NCBI GenBank assembly: GCA_029976905.1
Contig: JAPOLW010000030.1
Span: 1-15,266 of the forward strand
DNA from: a bacterium
Lineage (GTDB): Bacteria > Desulfobacterota > Binatia > UBA12015
Reading direction: 5' to 3'
DNA length: 15,266 nt
Numbering within the stretch: the stretch's first letter is position 1; every line of letters begins with the position of its first letter. A program made the translations under genes and the position numbers. The notes under the pieces are model-generated. The model was not told the DNA's origin. It did no database searches and was given only the letters and a program-made list of their open reading frames with translations. This document shows positions 7,618 through 14,948 of the stretch, one piece after another.

Positions 7618-8688
7618 ATGAGCCGCATGGATCGTCCAGCAGAAATCATCGATGCCGATGGGCATGTCTACGAGAATGACCGCGAGCTTTTCGAGTACGT
7701 GGATGGCCCCTACCGCGGTCGGGAAACCCTCCTGGGCTTCCCCTTCTGGCCAACGATCGACGGCTTCCAACGGGGAGCGATCCACGCACGGCTCGGGATC
7801 CACCACTCCTTCGACGTGACCGCCCGAGATTGGGTCGACTTCCTCGACCAGGCTCGGATCGCCCGAACCGTGCTCTATCCGACGGCGGGTCTCGCCACCG
7901 GGCTGATTCGGGATCCCGATTGGGCGATCGCCCTGACGCGGGCGTACAACGACTGGCTCGCCGAGCGTTTCCTTCGCCACGACGACCGTTTGACCGGTGT
8001 GGCCCTGCTTCCGCTGCAGGATCCCGCCGAGGCGGCAAACGAGCTGCGCCGCAGCGTTCGTGAGCTGGGCATGGTCGGCGGTGTCCTCTGTGCCGTCGGC
8101 CTCGGCCAGCCCCTGGGAGACCCGGTCTTCGATCCGGTCTACCGAGCGGCCGAAGAACTCGATTGCGCGCTGGGCGTCCACGGAGGGCCGGCGCAAGGCC
8201 TTGGTCTGGAGCGACTGCAGCGCTTCGCCCAGGTCCACACCTTGAGCCACCCGTATGCCCAGATGACCCAGGTCACCAGCGTCGTGATGAATGGTGTGCT
8301 CGACCGGTTTCCCCGGCTGCGCATTGCCTTTCTGGAGGCCGGGGCGGGCTGGGTCCCCTTCCTCATGGACCGGATGGATCGATCCTACGAGGGGCGCCGG
8401 TTCGAGGAATACGTCGGGCCGGTTCGTCGGAAGCCGAGCGAGTACTTCCGCAGCGGCCGGATCTTCGTCGGCGCGGATCCAGGCGAGACGACCCTGGGGG
8501 ATGTCGTGCGTCGAACCGGGAGCGGCGTCCTTCTCTATTGCTCCGACTTTCCCCACGAGGCCAATGTCGCGACGTGTCGCGACGAGATTGGGACGCTCGC
8601 TGCCAATCCCGATCTCGACGATCAGGCGCAGGACGGCGTCTTTGCCGCCAACGCGCGTCGTCTCTACGCCTTTGCGCAGTCGGTCTGA
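7618..8688 (+). CDS. Amidohydrolase-2 family metal-dependent hydrolase
   Basis: 356-residue TIM-barrel metal enzyme of the amidohydrolase 2 / ACMSD-like group, which includes decarboxylases and hydrolases acting on small carboxylated or aromatic compounds. IDADGH (11-16) supplies the first metal ligands; VHGG (His188), LSHPY (His211) and CSDFPH (Asp310) are the later ligand and catalytic positions, in the expected order. EAGAGWVPFLMDRMD (240-254) is another typical block. The start at ATG 7618 lies 8 nt after the radical SAM stop, with AGGGGAG immediately upstream; ATG 7627 is an alternative with more usual spacing. The reaction cannot be fixed from sequence. In this setting it could trim, hydrolyse or decarboxylate a biosynthetic intermediate. 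Family confidence is high, function low. Confidence 0.87.
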   Translation: MSRMDRPAEIIDADGHVYENDRELFEYVDGPYRGRETLLGFPFWPTIDGFQRGAIHARLGIHHSFDVTARDWVDFLDQARIARTVLYPTAGLATGLIRDPDWAIALTRAYNDWLAERFLRHDDRLTGVALLPLQDPAEAANELRRSVRELGMVGGVLCAVGLGQPLGDPVFDPVYRAAEELDCALGVHGGPAQGLGLERLQRFAQVHTLSHPYAQMTQVTSVVMNGVLDRFPRLRIAFLEAGAGWVPFLMDRMDRSYEGRRFEEYVGPVRRKPSEYFRSGRIFVGADPGETTLGDVVRRTGSGVLLYCSDFPHEANVATCRDEIGTLAANPDLDDQAQDGVFAANARRLYAFAQSV

Positions 8689-8704
8689 TCGGGAGCGCGG
8701 TCGT

Positions 8705-9439
8705 ATGCTGCCCAACGTCGTGGTGATCGGCGCCATGAAGTCGGGGACGACCAGCCTGCGTCACTACCTCGACGCGCATCCCCGGGTCTCCCTGGCGCCA
8801 GGCGGTCTCAACTTCTTCATCGAGGAGAGAAATTGGAGCAAGGGGCGTGCCTGGTACGAGTCGCACTTCGATGCGGACGCCGACATTCTCTGCGATGCAT
8901 CGCCCCGCTATGCGAACTTCCCGATCCACCGTGGTGTCGCGGAACGCATGGCCAATCTGATTCCCGACGCTCGCCTCATCTACCTCGTTCGGGATCCGAT
9001 CGAACGTCTCGTCTCCCATTACCGCCACCGGGTGGCCAAGGGGGAAGAACACCGCCCCTTCGCGGAAGCCTTCCCCGACCTCGAGACCAGCCCCTACGTC
9101 GTGCGAGGACTCTATGCGACCCAGATCGAAGAGTTTGCGCGTTACTATCCGCTCTCCCGGATCCACGTGCTGCTGCACGAGGATCTGAGGGATCGCCGGC
9201 GACAGACCATGCGTGCCGTCTTCGAGTTCCTCGGCGTCGACGGATCGATCGAGAGCCCGGTGTTCGCCGACACCTGGCACCGCACCGCCGACAAGCGGCG
9301 CCCGGCAGATCAGGGGGGAGGGCCGGTCGACCACCCGGAGGTCCCCGAAGTCCTCCGTCGCACTCTCACGAATGTCTTCCGACCCGAGATCGAAAGACTG
9401 AGCGCGATCCTGGGCCGATCCCTGGACTGGTGCCGTTGA
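8705..9439 (+). CDS. PAPS-dependent sulfotransferase
   Basis: 244-residue cytosolic sulfotransferase transferring sulfate from PAPS to a hydroxyl or amine of an acceptor. The 5'-phosphosulfate-binding loop is VIGAMKSGTTSL (7-18, catalytic-type Lys12), and the 3'-phosphate-binding segment is YLVRDPIERLVSHYRH (93-108, Arg96 and Ser104). It resembles the heparan N-deacetylase/sulfotransferase-like group of bacterial enzymes. Start ATG 8705 has GGGAG 9 nt upstream and lies 16 nt after the amidohydrolase stop; the reading frame extends further up only as a shadow of that gene. Its position among glycosyltransferases suggests sulfation of a sugar or lipid head group. No PAPS-synthesis genes are in the window. 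Confidence 0.93.
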   Translation: MLPNVVVIGAMKSGTTSLRHYLDAHPRVSLAPGGLNFFIEERNWSKGRAWYESHFDADADILCDASPRYANFPIHRGVAERMANLIPDARLIYLVRDPIERLVSHYRHRVAKGEEHRPFAEAFPDLETSPYVVRGLYATQIEEFARYYPLSRIHVLLHEDLRDRRRQTMRAVFEFLGVDGSIESPVFADTWHRTADKRRPADQGGGPVDHPEVPEVLRRTLTNVFRPEIERLSAILGRSLDWCR

Positions 9440-9440
9440 C

Positions 9441-10259
9441 GTGAAGCCCGATCTTTCAAGGGAAGTCACGGGCTTCCTTACGACGGTTGGCGCTCCGACC
9501 TTCGCCCGGTGTCGTCGTCATCTCGAAGAGCAAGACTGTCATTTCCGGCTCGAGATCATCGACCACGTGGCGCCGATGAGCGCAGCCTTCCAACGGATGC
9601 TCGATGATTGTCGCACGCCGTTCTTCGTGCAGATCGACGAAGACATGCTGCTCTATCCCGAGGCGATTCGCACCCTGCACGCCACTCTCGCCGCGGCCCC
9701 AGAAGACCTGGTGATGTACGCCGCCGACCTCTTCGACTCCCACCTCGAGCGCTGCATCGTCGGGGTGAAGATCTTCCGTCACGAGATCGCGCGCCGGTAT
9801 CCCCTCGCATCGGTCGATGCCTTCGAAAAGGAGCAACTCGCTCGCATGGAGGCCGATGGATTTCGCTGGCGCAAGGCGACCGCTGGCCGAACGCCGGTGG
9901 CCGGGCAGACCCTCGGCGTGCACGACATCGGCACGGAGCCGGAGCGGATCTATGAGCGTTACCGCCATCTGGCGCTTCGCGCGGCGGAGCGGCGAGGGGG
10001 CATGCGTTGGTTTCGGGAGATTCCGAGCGAACTCCTTCAGCGCTTCTTCGATCACCCCAGCGAAGCCAACTACTACGCCGTGCAGGGCCTGATCGCAGGG
10101 ACCCTGGCCGCCGACGGCCGGGTGCAGCCGGCACGTGATCATCGCGACTCCGACCGCACGCCGGAGATGGAGCGCCTGCATGCTTTCTTCCTGGATCTGT
10201 CGCGAAAGGCGACGTCCGGAGGAAGTTGGGAGGACGGGACGGGAGCGTCGTCCGATTGA
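9441..10259 (+). CDS. Small GT-A-like glycosyltransferase-related protein
   Basis: 272 residues starting at GTG 9441, only 1 nt after the sulfotransferase stop. The N-terminal third looks like a compact GT-A fold: VTGFLTTVGAPTF is a family-2-like opening strand and FVQIDEDMLLYPEAI (63-76) holds a DxD-type metal and nucleotide-sugar motif (Asp66, Asp68). The usual first nucleotide-binding segment is short compared with typical GT2 enzymes. The C-terminal part (about 160-250) is helical and not recognised; the last 25 residues look disordered (Gly/Ser/Asp-rich). No membrane segment is seen. The tight coupling implies production alongside the sulfotransferase. Glycosyltransferase is the best reading, but it could be a catalytically altered relative. 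Confidence 0.65.
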   Translation: MKPDLSREVTGFLTTVGAPTFARCRRHLEEQDCHFRLEIIDHVAPMSAAFQRMLDDCRTPFFVQIDEDMLLYPEAIRTLHATLAAAPEDLVMYAADLFDSHLERCIVGVKIFRHEIARRYPLASVDAFEKEQLARMEADGFRWRKATAGRTPVAGQTLGVHDIGTEPERIYERYRHLALRAAERRGGMRWFREIPSELLQRFFDHPSEANYYAVQGLIAGTLAADGRVQPARDHRDSDRTPEMERLHAFFLDLSRKATSGGSWEDGTGASSD

Positions 10260-10376
10260 CAAACCAGCGTGCCGCGGTCAGTTTCAGCGAAGGCGGCGAA
10301 CGCCGGTTTTCGCCGTGGCCTTTGCCCGCCTCCGGATTTCGAATGACAGCGCCCCGGGGCTCGTTCGGGGCCGGGC
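10260..10376 (+). promoter_or_regulatory. Largest internal gap of the operon, with inverted repeat
   Basis: This 117-nt gap contains CGGCGAA (10294-10300) and TTCGCCG (10309-10315), a perfect 7-bp inverted repeat with an 8-nt loop. It may be a processing or attenuation hairpin, or mark a second transcription start before the last two genes. No T-tract and no clear promoter are visible. Confidence 0.3.
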
Positions 10377-11189
10377 ATGACCAAGACGTCCATGGATGCG
10401 CACAGGCCTGACTCCCCATCGAATTCCGCGGCGGGGCCGCGTTTCTCCATCGTCCTGCCCTGCCACAATGGATCAACCTATCTCCGTGATTCCCTGGCCC
10501 GACTGAAGGAGTACCTCGAGGCGGCGCGCGGAGTCCTGGGCGACCATGAGTTGATCTTCGTCGACGACGGCTCGACCGATGGGAGTGCCGAACTCGTGAG
10601 CCGTGAATTCCCGGAGATCCGCGTTCTCCGGCATCCGGGCAATCTCGGCAAGGGGGCCGCGGTGCGCACCGGAATGCGCGCCGCACAGGGACGCTTCAGC
10701 TTCTTCCTCGACGCCGACGTTCCCTACGGACTCGAGGTGCTCGCGCGCATGCTGGACTATCTGGATCGCAAGGAGTTCCACGCCTGCGTCGGAACCCGCG
10801 CACGCGGCTCCAGCACGACCCTCGCAAAGCGGTCCCGGGCGCGGAAGGTCGCCAGCGTCGTCTTCACCGCTTTCGTGAGCCGCCTCGTCGTCACGGGCAT
10901 TCGGGATACCCAATGTGGCTTCAAGGGATTTCGCAGCGAGATTTCGAAATTCCTCTTCGCCGAGAGTCGCATCGATGATTTCGCCTTCGATGTGGAGATC
11001 CTCTACCTCGCCTTCAAGAACGATCTCGACATCAAGCGGATTCCTGTGCGCCTCGAACGGGACGATGATTCGTCGGTCTCGCTTCTCCGTCACGCGCCTC
11101 GGATGTTGCTGTCGATCCTGCGGATTCCGTTGCGCTACTACGCCGGAGTCTATGAGCCGCTCGAACATCGATGGGACGAGCCAGCATGA
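10377..11189 (+). CDS. GT2 family glycosyltransferase, dolichyl/undecaprenyl-phosphate sugar synthase-like
   Basis: 270-residue inverting GT-A enzyme. FSIVLPCHN (23-31), FVDDGSTDGS (61-70), NLGKGAAVRTGM (89-100) and LDADVPYGLE (111-120) are the classic GT2 nucleotide-binding and DxD motifs, and DTQCGFKGF (177-185) is characteristic of the dolichyl-phosphate mannose/glucose synthase and bacterial undecaprenyl-phosphate sugar synthase branch. That branch loads a hexose onto a polyprenyl phosphate at the membrane. No C-terminal transmembrane helices are evident, so it is the soluble, peripherally bound form. ATG 10377 is preceded only by a weak GGGG-type site; ATG 10392 is an alternative. It overlaps the methyltransferase start by 4 nt. 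It probably makes a lipid-linked sugar for an extracytoplasmic step. Confidence 0.9.
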   Translation: MTKTSMDAHRPDSPSNSAAGPRFSIVLPCHNGSTYLRDSLARLKEYLEAARGVLGDHELIFVDDGSTDGSAELVSREFPEIRVLRHPGNLGKGAAVRTGMRAAQGRFSFFLDADVPYGLEVLARMLDYLDRKEFHACVGTRARGSSTTLAKRSRARKVASVVFTAFVSRLVVTGIRDTQCGFKGFRSEISKFLFAESRIDDFAFDVEILYLAFKNDLDIKRIPVRLERDDDSSVSLLRHAPRMLLSILRIPLRYYAGVYEPLEHRWDEPA

Positions 11190-12079
11190 GTGCCGGGTGT
11201 CTCGCCTGCGGCGGGTCGTCCCTGCGACTGGTTCATCATCTCACCGGAAAAGGGGACGCTCGCATCGTCGCCTGTGAGGCCTGCACCCTCGTGCAGTTGG
11301 AGACGCGCCCCACGCCCGCGGAACTCGAGGCCCTGTACGCCGGGGGCTATTTCGAGGGCGTCGGCAAGGACGCCGGCTACGAGGCCTACAGCAACCAGGA
11401 GGCTGAATATTTCGCGACCTTCGACGACGACCTCCGGCGCATCGGAGAGTTCCTGCCCGGGGGCACCGTCCTCGATGTGGGCTGTGGCTACGGCTATTTC
11501 GTGCGCCGCGCGCTGGCGGCTGGCTACGACGCCTATGGCATCGACCTCTCCGCCGAGGGGATCCAGGAGGCAGAAAAGCATGCACCGGGGCGGTTCTTTC
11601 GCGGGACCCTCGGGGAGGTCGACTCGCTCGCAGGTCGACGCTTCGACGTGCTCTTCGCATCCCATCTGATCGAGCACATCACCGAACCGGCGCACTTTCT
11701 CGCGACGTGTGTCGACCATCTGACCGAGGAAGGTCTTCTCGTGCTGGTCACGCCCAATGTCGAGAGTTGGCTGGCGCGCATCTCCGGGCCGCGTTGGGTC
11801 TCCTTCAAGATTCCCGAACACGTTGCCTACTATTCGCCGCGGACCATGCGTCGCCTGCTGGACGACGCGGGGCTCGAGGTCGTCGTGACCGACCCCGCCT
11901 ACCAGTTCTATCGCTTGCCCTTCTTGATGAGTCGGATTCGCGAGCTCATCCGACCCGTCGACCGCCTCCTGCCCGGTTTCGAGAACTGGCCGTGGTTGCG
12001 GCAGAGGACGCTGCGGGTCACCAGTGGCTCGATGCGTGTCCTCGCGCGCCCTCGGAGCACAGCGGAAGCCTCCGGTTAG
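11186..12079 (+). CDS. Class I SAM-dependent methyltransferase with N-terminal zinc ribbon
   Basis: 297-residue methyltransferase. Cys5-x2-Cys8 and Cys30-x2-Cys33 form a zinc-ribbon-like N-terminal module, common among methyltransferases located in polysaccharide and natural-product clusters (C-methyltransferase or Methyltransf_23-like architecture). LDVGCGYG (96-103) is motif I, YGIDLS (118-123) the acidic SAM-ribose motif, and SHLIEHITEP a later family segment. ATG 11186 overlaps the GT2 stop as ATGA; an in-frame ATG at 11171 would add five residues. It likely O-methylates a sugar or small-molecule intermediate made by the upstream genes. It is the last gene of the plus-strand operon. Confidence 0.9.
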   Translation: MSAGCLACGGSSLRLVHHLTGKGDARIVACEACTLVQLETRPTPAELEALYAGGYFEGVGKDAGYEAYSNQEAEYFATFDDDLRRIGEFLPGGTVLDVGCGYGYFVRRALAAGYDAYGIDLSAEGIQEAEKHAPGRFFRGTLGEVDSLAGRRFDVLFASHLIEHITEPAHFLATCVDHLTEEGLLVLVTPNVESWLARISGPRWVSFKIPEHVAYYSPRTMRRLLDDAGLEVVVTDPAYQFYRLPFLMSRIRELIRPVDRLLPGFENWPWLRQRTLRVTSGSMRVLARPRSTAEASG

Positions 12080-12110
12080 GCGGTGGCCGCGGCGAACACG
12101 CGGGAGACCG

Positions 12111-12131
12111 TCCGAGCGGGGACCCTTCGGA
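12111..12131. terminator. Possible hairpin between convergent operons
   Basis: TCCGA (12111-12115) pairs with TCGGA (12127-12131), with some extra G/C pairing inside the loop. It lies in the 75-bp gap between the plus-strand operon and the converging acyltransferase operon. There is no U-tract, so the evidence is weak. Confidence 0.22.
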
Positions 12132-12154
12132 TCGAGGTGCGCGTGGCACGTCGG

Positions 12155-13180
12155 TCAGGAGCCATCGTCATGAACCCCGGTCGAGGGCCGTCGGCCGAGA
12201 CGAGCCAGGACCTCGCGGGTAAAGGCCGGGGCGTCCTTCGCTGCGAGGTGGGAGCCGTCCACGGTGTCGAAGGAGGGAAAGCCCGAGCGCGGGCGCGTAT
12301 CGACGGCAATGGCTCCTGGGATGTTGCCGAGGGCGGCGAGGATCTCGTCGTCCGGGAAGACGGCGTCTTCGCGGGCGCGGATGCCCCCGGTGGTGGGCGG
12401 CCGGAGAAAGATCAGTCGGCCGCCCCGGGCGCGTAGCGGCGCGGTGAGGGTCTCGAGGCGCGCGACGCGTTCGAGGAGCTCTTCTCGCGAGTACCGGGGC
12501 GCGTTTTCGAGCTCTGCTTCGGTGGGCATCGGCGGCCCCGAGACTGCGGGGTCGAAGAAGACCGAGAGTTGGCGGTCGGCTCCCATGCGGAAGCGCCCGG
12601 GCCGGGGCCGGTCGGCCTCCAGGAAACCGCGGTATACCTCGAGCGGGGAGAGTTCGGCGCGACCGAGGGTCGCCCGGGCACGCAGACCAGCGGTGAGTTG
12701 CGCCTCGATGGTTTCGGCGGGCCCTGCGAGTGCGCGTCGCCCCCTCTCGATGAAGCGACGAGCGCTCTTTTGCGTCGCCGTGTCGAGGGCGAAGAGGCTC
12801 GCGATATACTCGGCCACGATCGTGCCGCGGAAATCGGGGTCGTCGATCAGGTCGATCAGGGTCGGGCCGATCGAGGAGCCGACGATGGAAAGTTGTCGAA
12901 CATCCTCTCCCGTCTCGCGTCGCCACGTCTCCAGGTCGATCGCCGCCTGTGTCATCGAGGAGCCGGCGAAGACCGTCGACTCCGGTTGAACCGCCGCGCG
13001 CTCGAGCGCCCAGATCTCCGGGGTGTCGGGAACCGTCGGGAAGAAACCGAGGGTTCGCCACTGGATCTCGAGAGCGACCAGGATGCCGGCGGAGAGGAGC
13101 ACCGCCCGGCCCCAATCGCGTAGCCACCGACCCGAGGGGATTGGTCGCCTAGAACTGGAAGTAGATGAAGGCGCGGTCAT
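12155..13180 (-). CDS. Membrane-anchored SGNH-like partner of MBOAT acyltransferase (AlgJ/DltD-type)
   Basis: 341-residue protein with an N-terminal membrane anchor (about 24-40, following a basic RRP...RWLRDWGR) and a periplasmic domain. VFAGSSMTQ (70-78) is a GSS block like the nucleophile site of DltD/AlgJ-type SGNH proteins, and VDGSHL (307-312, with Asp308 and His311) is the matching catalytic DxxH. Such proteins take over an acyl group from an MBOAT partner and pass it to an extracytoplasmic acceptor. ATG 13180 lies 32 nt inside the end of the MBOAT gene, which suggests translational coupling; the frame is open further upstream but only as a shadow of MBOAT. Low similarity is expected for this class, so the specific subfamily is uncertain. 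It is read towards the glycosyltransferase operon. Confidence 0.8.
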   Translation of the reverse strand: MTAPSSTSSSRRPIPSGRWLRDWGRAVLLSAGILVALEIQWRTLGFFPTVPDTPEIWALERAAVQPESTVFAGSSMTQAAIDLETWRRETGEDVRQLSIVGSSIGPTLIDLIDDPDFRGTIVAEYIASLFALDTATQKSARRFIERGRRALAGPAETIEAQLTAGLRARATLGRAELSPLEVYRGFLEADRPRPGRFRMGADRQLSVFFDPAVSGPPMPTEAELENAPRYSREELLERVARLETLTAPLRARGGRLIFLRPPTTGGIRAREDAVFPDDEILAALGNIPGAIAVDTRPRSGFPSFDTVDGSHLAAKDAPAFTREVLARLGRRPSTGVHDDGS

Positions 13181-14564
13181 CGCTCGTCGACAGTAGTGTC
13201 GCCAAAAAAAGGATCGAGAGGAGCAGGGGGCGAAGCGGGGCGGGGAACCCTGCCCACAGCTCCTCCAGGGTCGTTTCCCGCAGGCGCCAGTGCGTAGCGA
13301 GAAGGCCGCCGAGAGCTCCGAGGGCGAGGCCTGGCTCGGCCCGGGCCCAATCGATCCCTCGACCACCGGCGCCGGCCATGGCGGAGAAGATCGCGCGAGC
13401 CGTCTCGAAATCAGGGGCCCGGAAGAGCACGAAACCAGCGCTCACGAAGGTGAAGGTGGCGAGGGTCGCCAGTAGCCGGAGGGTCATCGATCCGGGACGC
13501 GCGGCCCATCGGCATTGGCCCAGTCTTCGCTCGACGGCAAGGCCGACGCCGTGGAGGCCCCCCCACGCAACGAAGGTCCACGATGCGCCGTGCCACAAAC
13601 CGCCGAGCAGCATCGTGACGAAGAGGTTGGTGTACGTTTTCCAGACACCCGCCCGGTTTCCACCGAGGGTGATGTAGAGGTAGTCGCGCAGCCAACTCGA
13701 GAGCGAAATGTGCCAGCGGCGCCAAAAGTAGCGCAAGCCGACGGCCGCAAAGGGGGCACGGAAGTTGTCGGGCAGATCGAAGCCGAGGCAGAGAGCGACG
13801 CCGAGGGCGCAAAGGGAGTACCCGCCGAAGTCACAAAAGATCTGCCCGCTGAAGGCAAGCGCTCCGGTCCAGGCTTGCCATGGTTGCACCGAAGGCGCCT
13901 GTGGGAAGACCCGGTCGACGACGGGTGCGAAGATCCCGTCGGCCAGGACCACCTTTTCGAAGAGACCGATCGCGAGCATCGTGAGCCCCCATCCAAAGCG
14001 ATCGGTATCGACCCGTCTCGGTTCGACGCATTGTCCGAGAAAATCCCGGGCACGCACGATGGGACCCGCCACCAACTGTGGGAAGAACGTCACGAAGAGA
14101 GCGAAGTCGAGCAGCGAACTCCACGGGCGCATCCGGCCGCGCCAGACGTCGAGCGTGTAGGAGAGAGTCTGAAAGGTGTAAAAGGAGAGGCCTACGGGGA
14201 GAACGATGTCGAGGTCCGCGGGTTGGTATTCGACACCCGCCCGAGCAGCCAGCCAGACGAAGTTGGCGAGCAGGAAGCTCCCGTACTTGAACGCGGCGAG
14301 CAGGCCCAGATTCACTGTGAGGCTGAGTCCGAGCCAAAACCGGCGTCGCCCGGGGGTGGGGGCGACGGTCAGGCGGCGCGCGGCCGTCCAATCCACCAGC
14401 GTCGAGATCCACAACAAGACGACGAAGGGCGGGTTCCACGCGGCGTAGAAGAGGTAGCTCGCCAGCACCAGGTTGAGCTTTCGCGCCCGCCAGCTCAGGG
14501 GAAGGTTGTGGACCACAACCACGAGCCCAAAAAACAGAATGAATGTCAGGCTATTGAAGGCCAA
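13149..14564 (-). CDS. MBOAT family membrane-bound O-acyltransferase (AlgI/DltB-like)
   Basis: About 471 residues with many transmembrane segments. Landmarks of the AlgI/DltB branch are visible: SLTFILFFG near the start, LPVGLSFYTFQTLSY, FFPQLVAGPIVRA, CDFGGYS, WRRWHISLSSWLRDYLY, and LLGGLWHGASWTFVAWGGLHG with the presumed catalytic His325 (His285 in the preceding motif). It would move acyl groups across or at the membrane for transfer to a polysaccharide or other acceptor, with the SGNH-like neighbour. The start is uncertain. TTG 14564 gives the family's usual beginning (x-FNSLTFILFF) and has GGGA about 10 nt upstream; GTG 14579 and GTG 14615 are alternatives, and the GTG at 14615 has no ribosome site. 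Confidence 0.93.
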   Translation of the reverse strand: MAFNSLTFILFFGLVVVVHNLPLSWRARKLNLVLASYLFYAAWNPPFVVLLWISTLVDWTAARRLTVAPTPGRRRFWLGLSLTVNLGLLAAFKYGSFLLANFVWLAARAGVEYQPADLDIVLPVGLSFYTFQTLSYTLDVWRGRMRPWSSLLDFALFVTFFPQLVAGPIVRARDFLGQCVEPRRVDTDRFGWGLTMLAIGLFEKVVLADGIFAPVVDRVFPQAPSVQPWQAWTGALAFSGQIFCDFGGYSLCALGVALCLGFDLPDNFRAPFAAVGLRYFWRRWHISLSSWLRDYLYITLGGNRAGVWKTYTNLFVTMLLGGLWHGASWTFVAWGGLHGVGLAVERRLGQCRWAARPGSMTLRLLATLATFTFVSAGFVLFRAPDFETARAIFSAMAGAGGRGIDWARAEPGLALGALGGLLATHWRLRETTLEELWAGFPAPLRPLLLSILFLATLLSTSDDRAFIYFQF

Positions 14565-14644
14565 TCGACCGATTCCCACGCGGCGCCGCTCGGGCTGGCC
14601 CACGCTTGCTAGCACGAATCAGGAGGTGGGGCTTGGGAGGTCGA

Positions 14645-14761
14645 CCGTCGGGTGCCCGCAGGCCTGGCAGGCACTCGCGGCGATCGTGCCGACGCGGCCA
14701 GGGCTACCTGTCGGCCACCCGATAGCGGAGTCTGTAGCGATCAACACAGGTCACCCGACAG
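14645..14761. repeat. Three copies of a 13-bp GGYCACCCGAYAG element
   Basis: GGCCACCCGATAG at 14713-14725 and GGTCACCCGACAG at 14749-14761 are direct copies (two differences). CCGTCGGGTGCCC at 14645-14657 is an inverted copy of the second with two differences. The arrangement upstream of the MBOAT gene, and between divergent genes, could be a regulator-binding array. Chance similarity in GC-rich DNA is possible. Confidence 0.3.
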
Positions 14762-14933
14762 TTCCGACTGGGGATTGCGCCGTTCGGCCATCGATAACGA
14801 CCGCTCAGTCGAAGATATTTTTGACGACGCGGCCGCGCTCTGCCACGTTTACGGCACCGTAGTTTTACTGTACACAGGCGTACCCGAACCCGTTTGCGCA
14901 TACACCCAAACTTGACTGGTCTGCCGAGGCCAC

Positions 14934-14939
14934 GAGGTG
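14934..14939 (+). promoter_or_regulatory. Shine-Dalgarno GAGGTG for the right-edge gene
   Basis: GAGGTG lies 9 nt before ATG 14949 and is the only strong ribosome site near the possible starts (14949, 14970, 15024) of this gene. Confidence 0.45.
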
Positions 14940-14948
14940 ATCCCAGCA

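Larger units (their letters stand above)
14616..14948. other. Gene-free divergent intergenic region
   Basis: A gene-free stretch of at least 333 bp between the MBOAT gene (-) and the right-edge cysteine-rich gene (+). Short open frames here show no family motifs. The base composition is less GC-rich around 14810-14880 than in the genes. I see three imperfect copies of a 13-bp element, but no promoter pair good enough to call and no RNA gene. Confidence 0.5.

Noticed and set aside
7546..8736. 396-codon minus-strand frame opposite the amidohydrolase
   Set aside because: Antisense shadow without domain features.
8363..9469. 368-codon minus-strand frame opposite the sulfotransferase
   Set aside because: Antisense shadow; the low-complexity Arg-rich tail is typical of such frames.
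9556..10686. 376-codon minus-strand frame across the GT-A-like and GT2 genes
   Set aside because: Arg/Pro/Ser-rich antisense translation spanning two real genes.
13515..14612. 365-codon plus-strand frame opposite the MBOAT gene
   Set aside because: Hydrophilic complement of a transmembrane protein; the MBOAT reading has several family motifs.
14616..14631. AGGAGG on the plus strand next to GTG 14615
   Set aside because: It is on the strand opposite the MBOAT gene, so it cannot be its ribosome site, and no plus-strand start follows at usable distance.
14821..14876. TTGACG followed by TACTGT/TACACA as a promoter
   Set aside because: TTGACG at 14821 is too far (39 nt) from the TACTGT element, and no -35 sits 16-18 nt before it.
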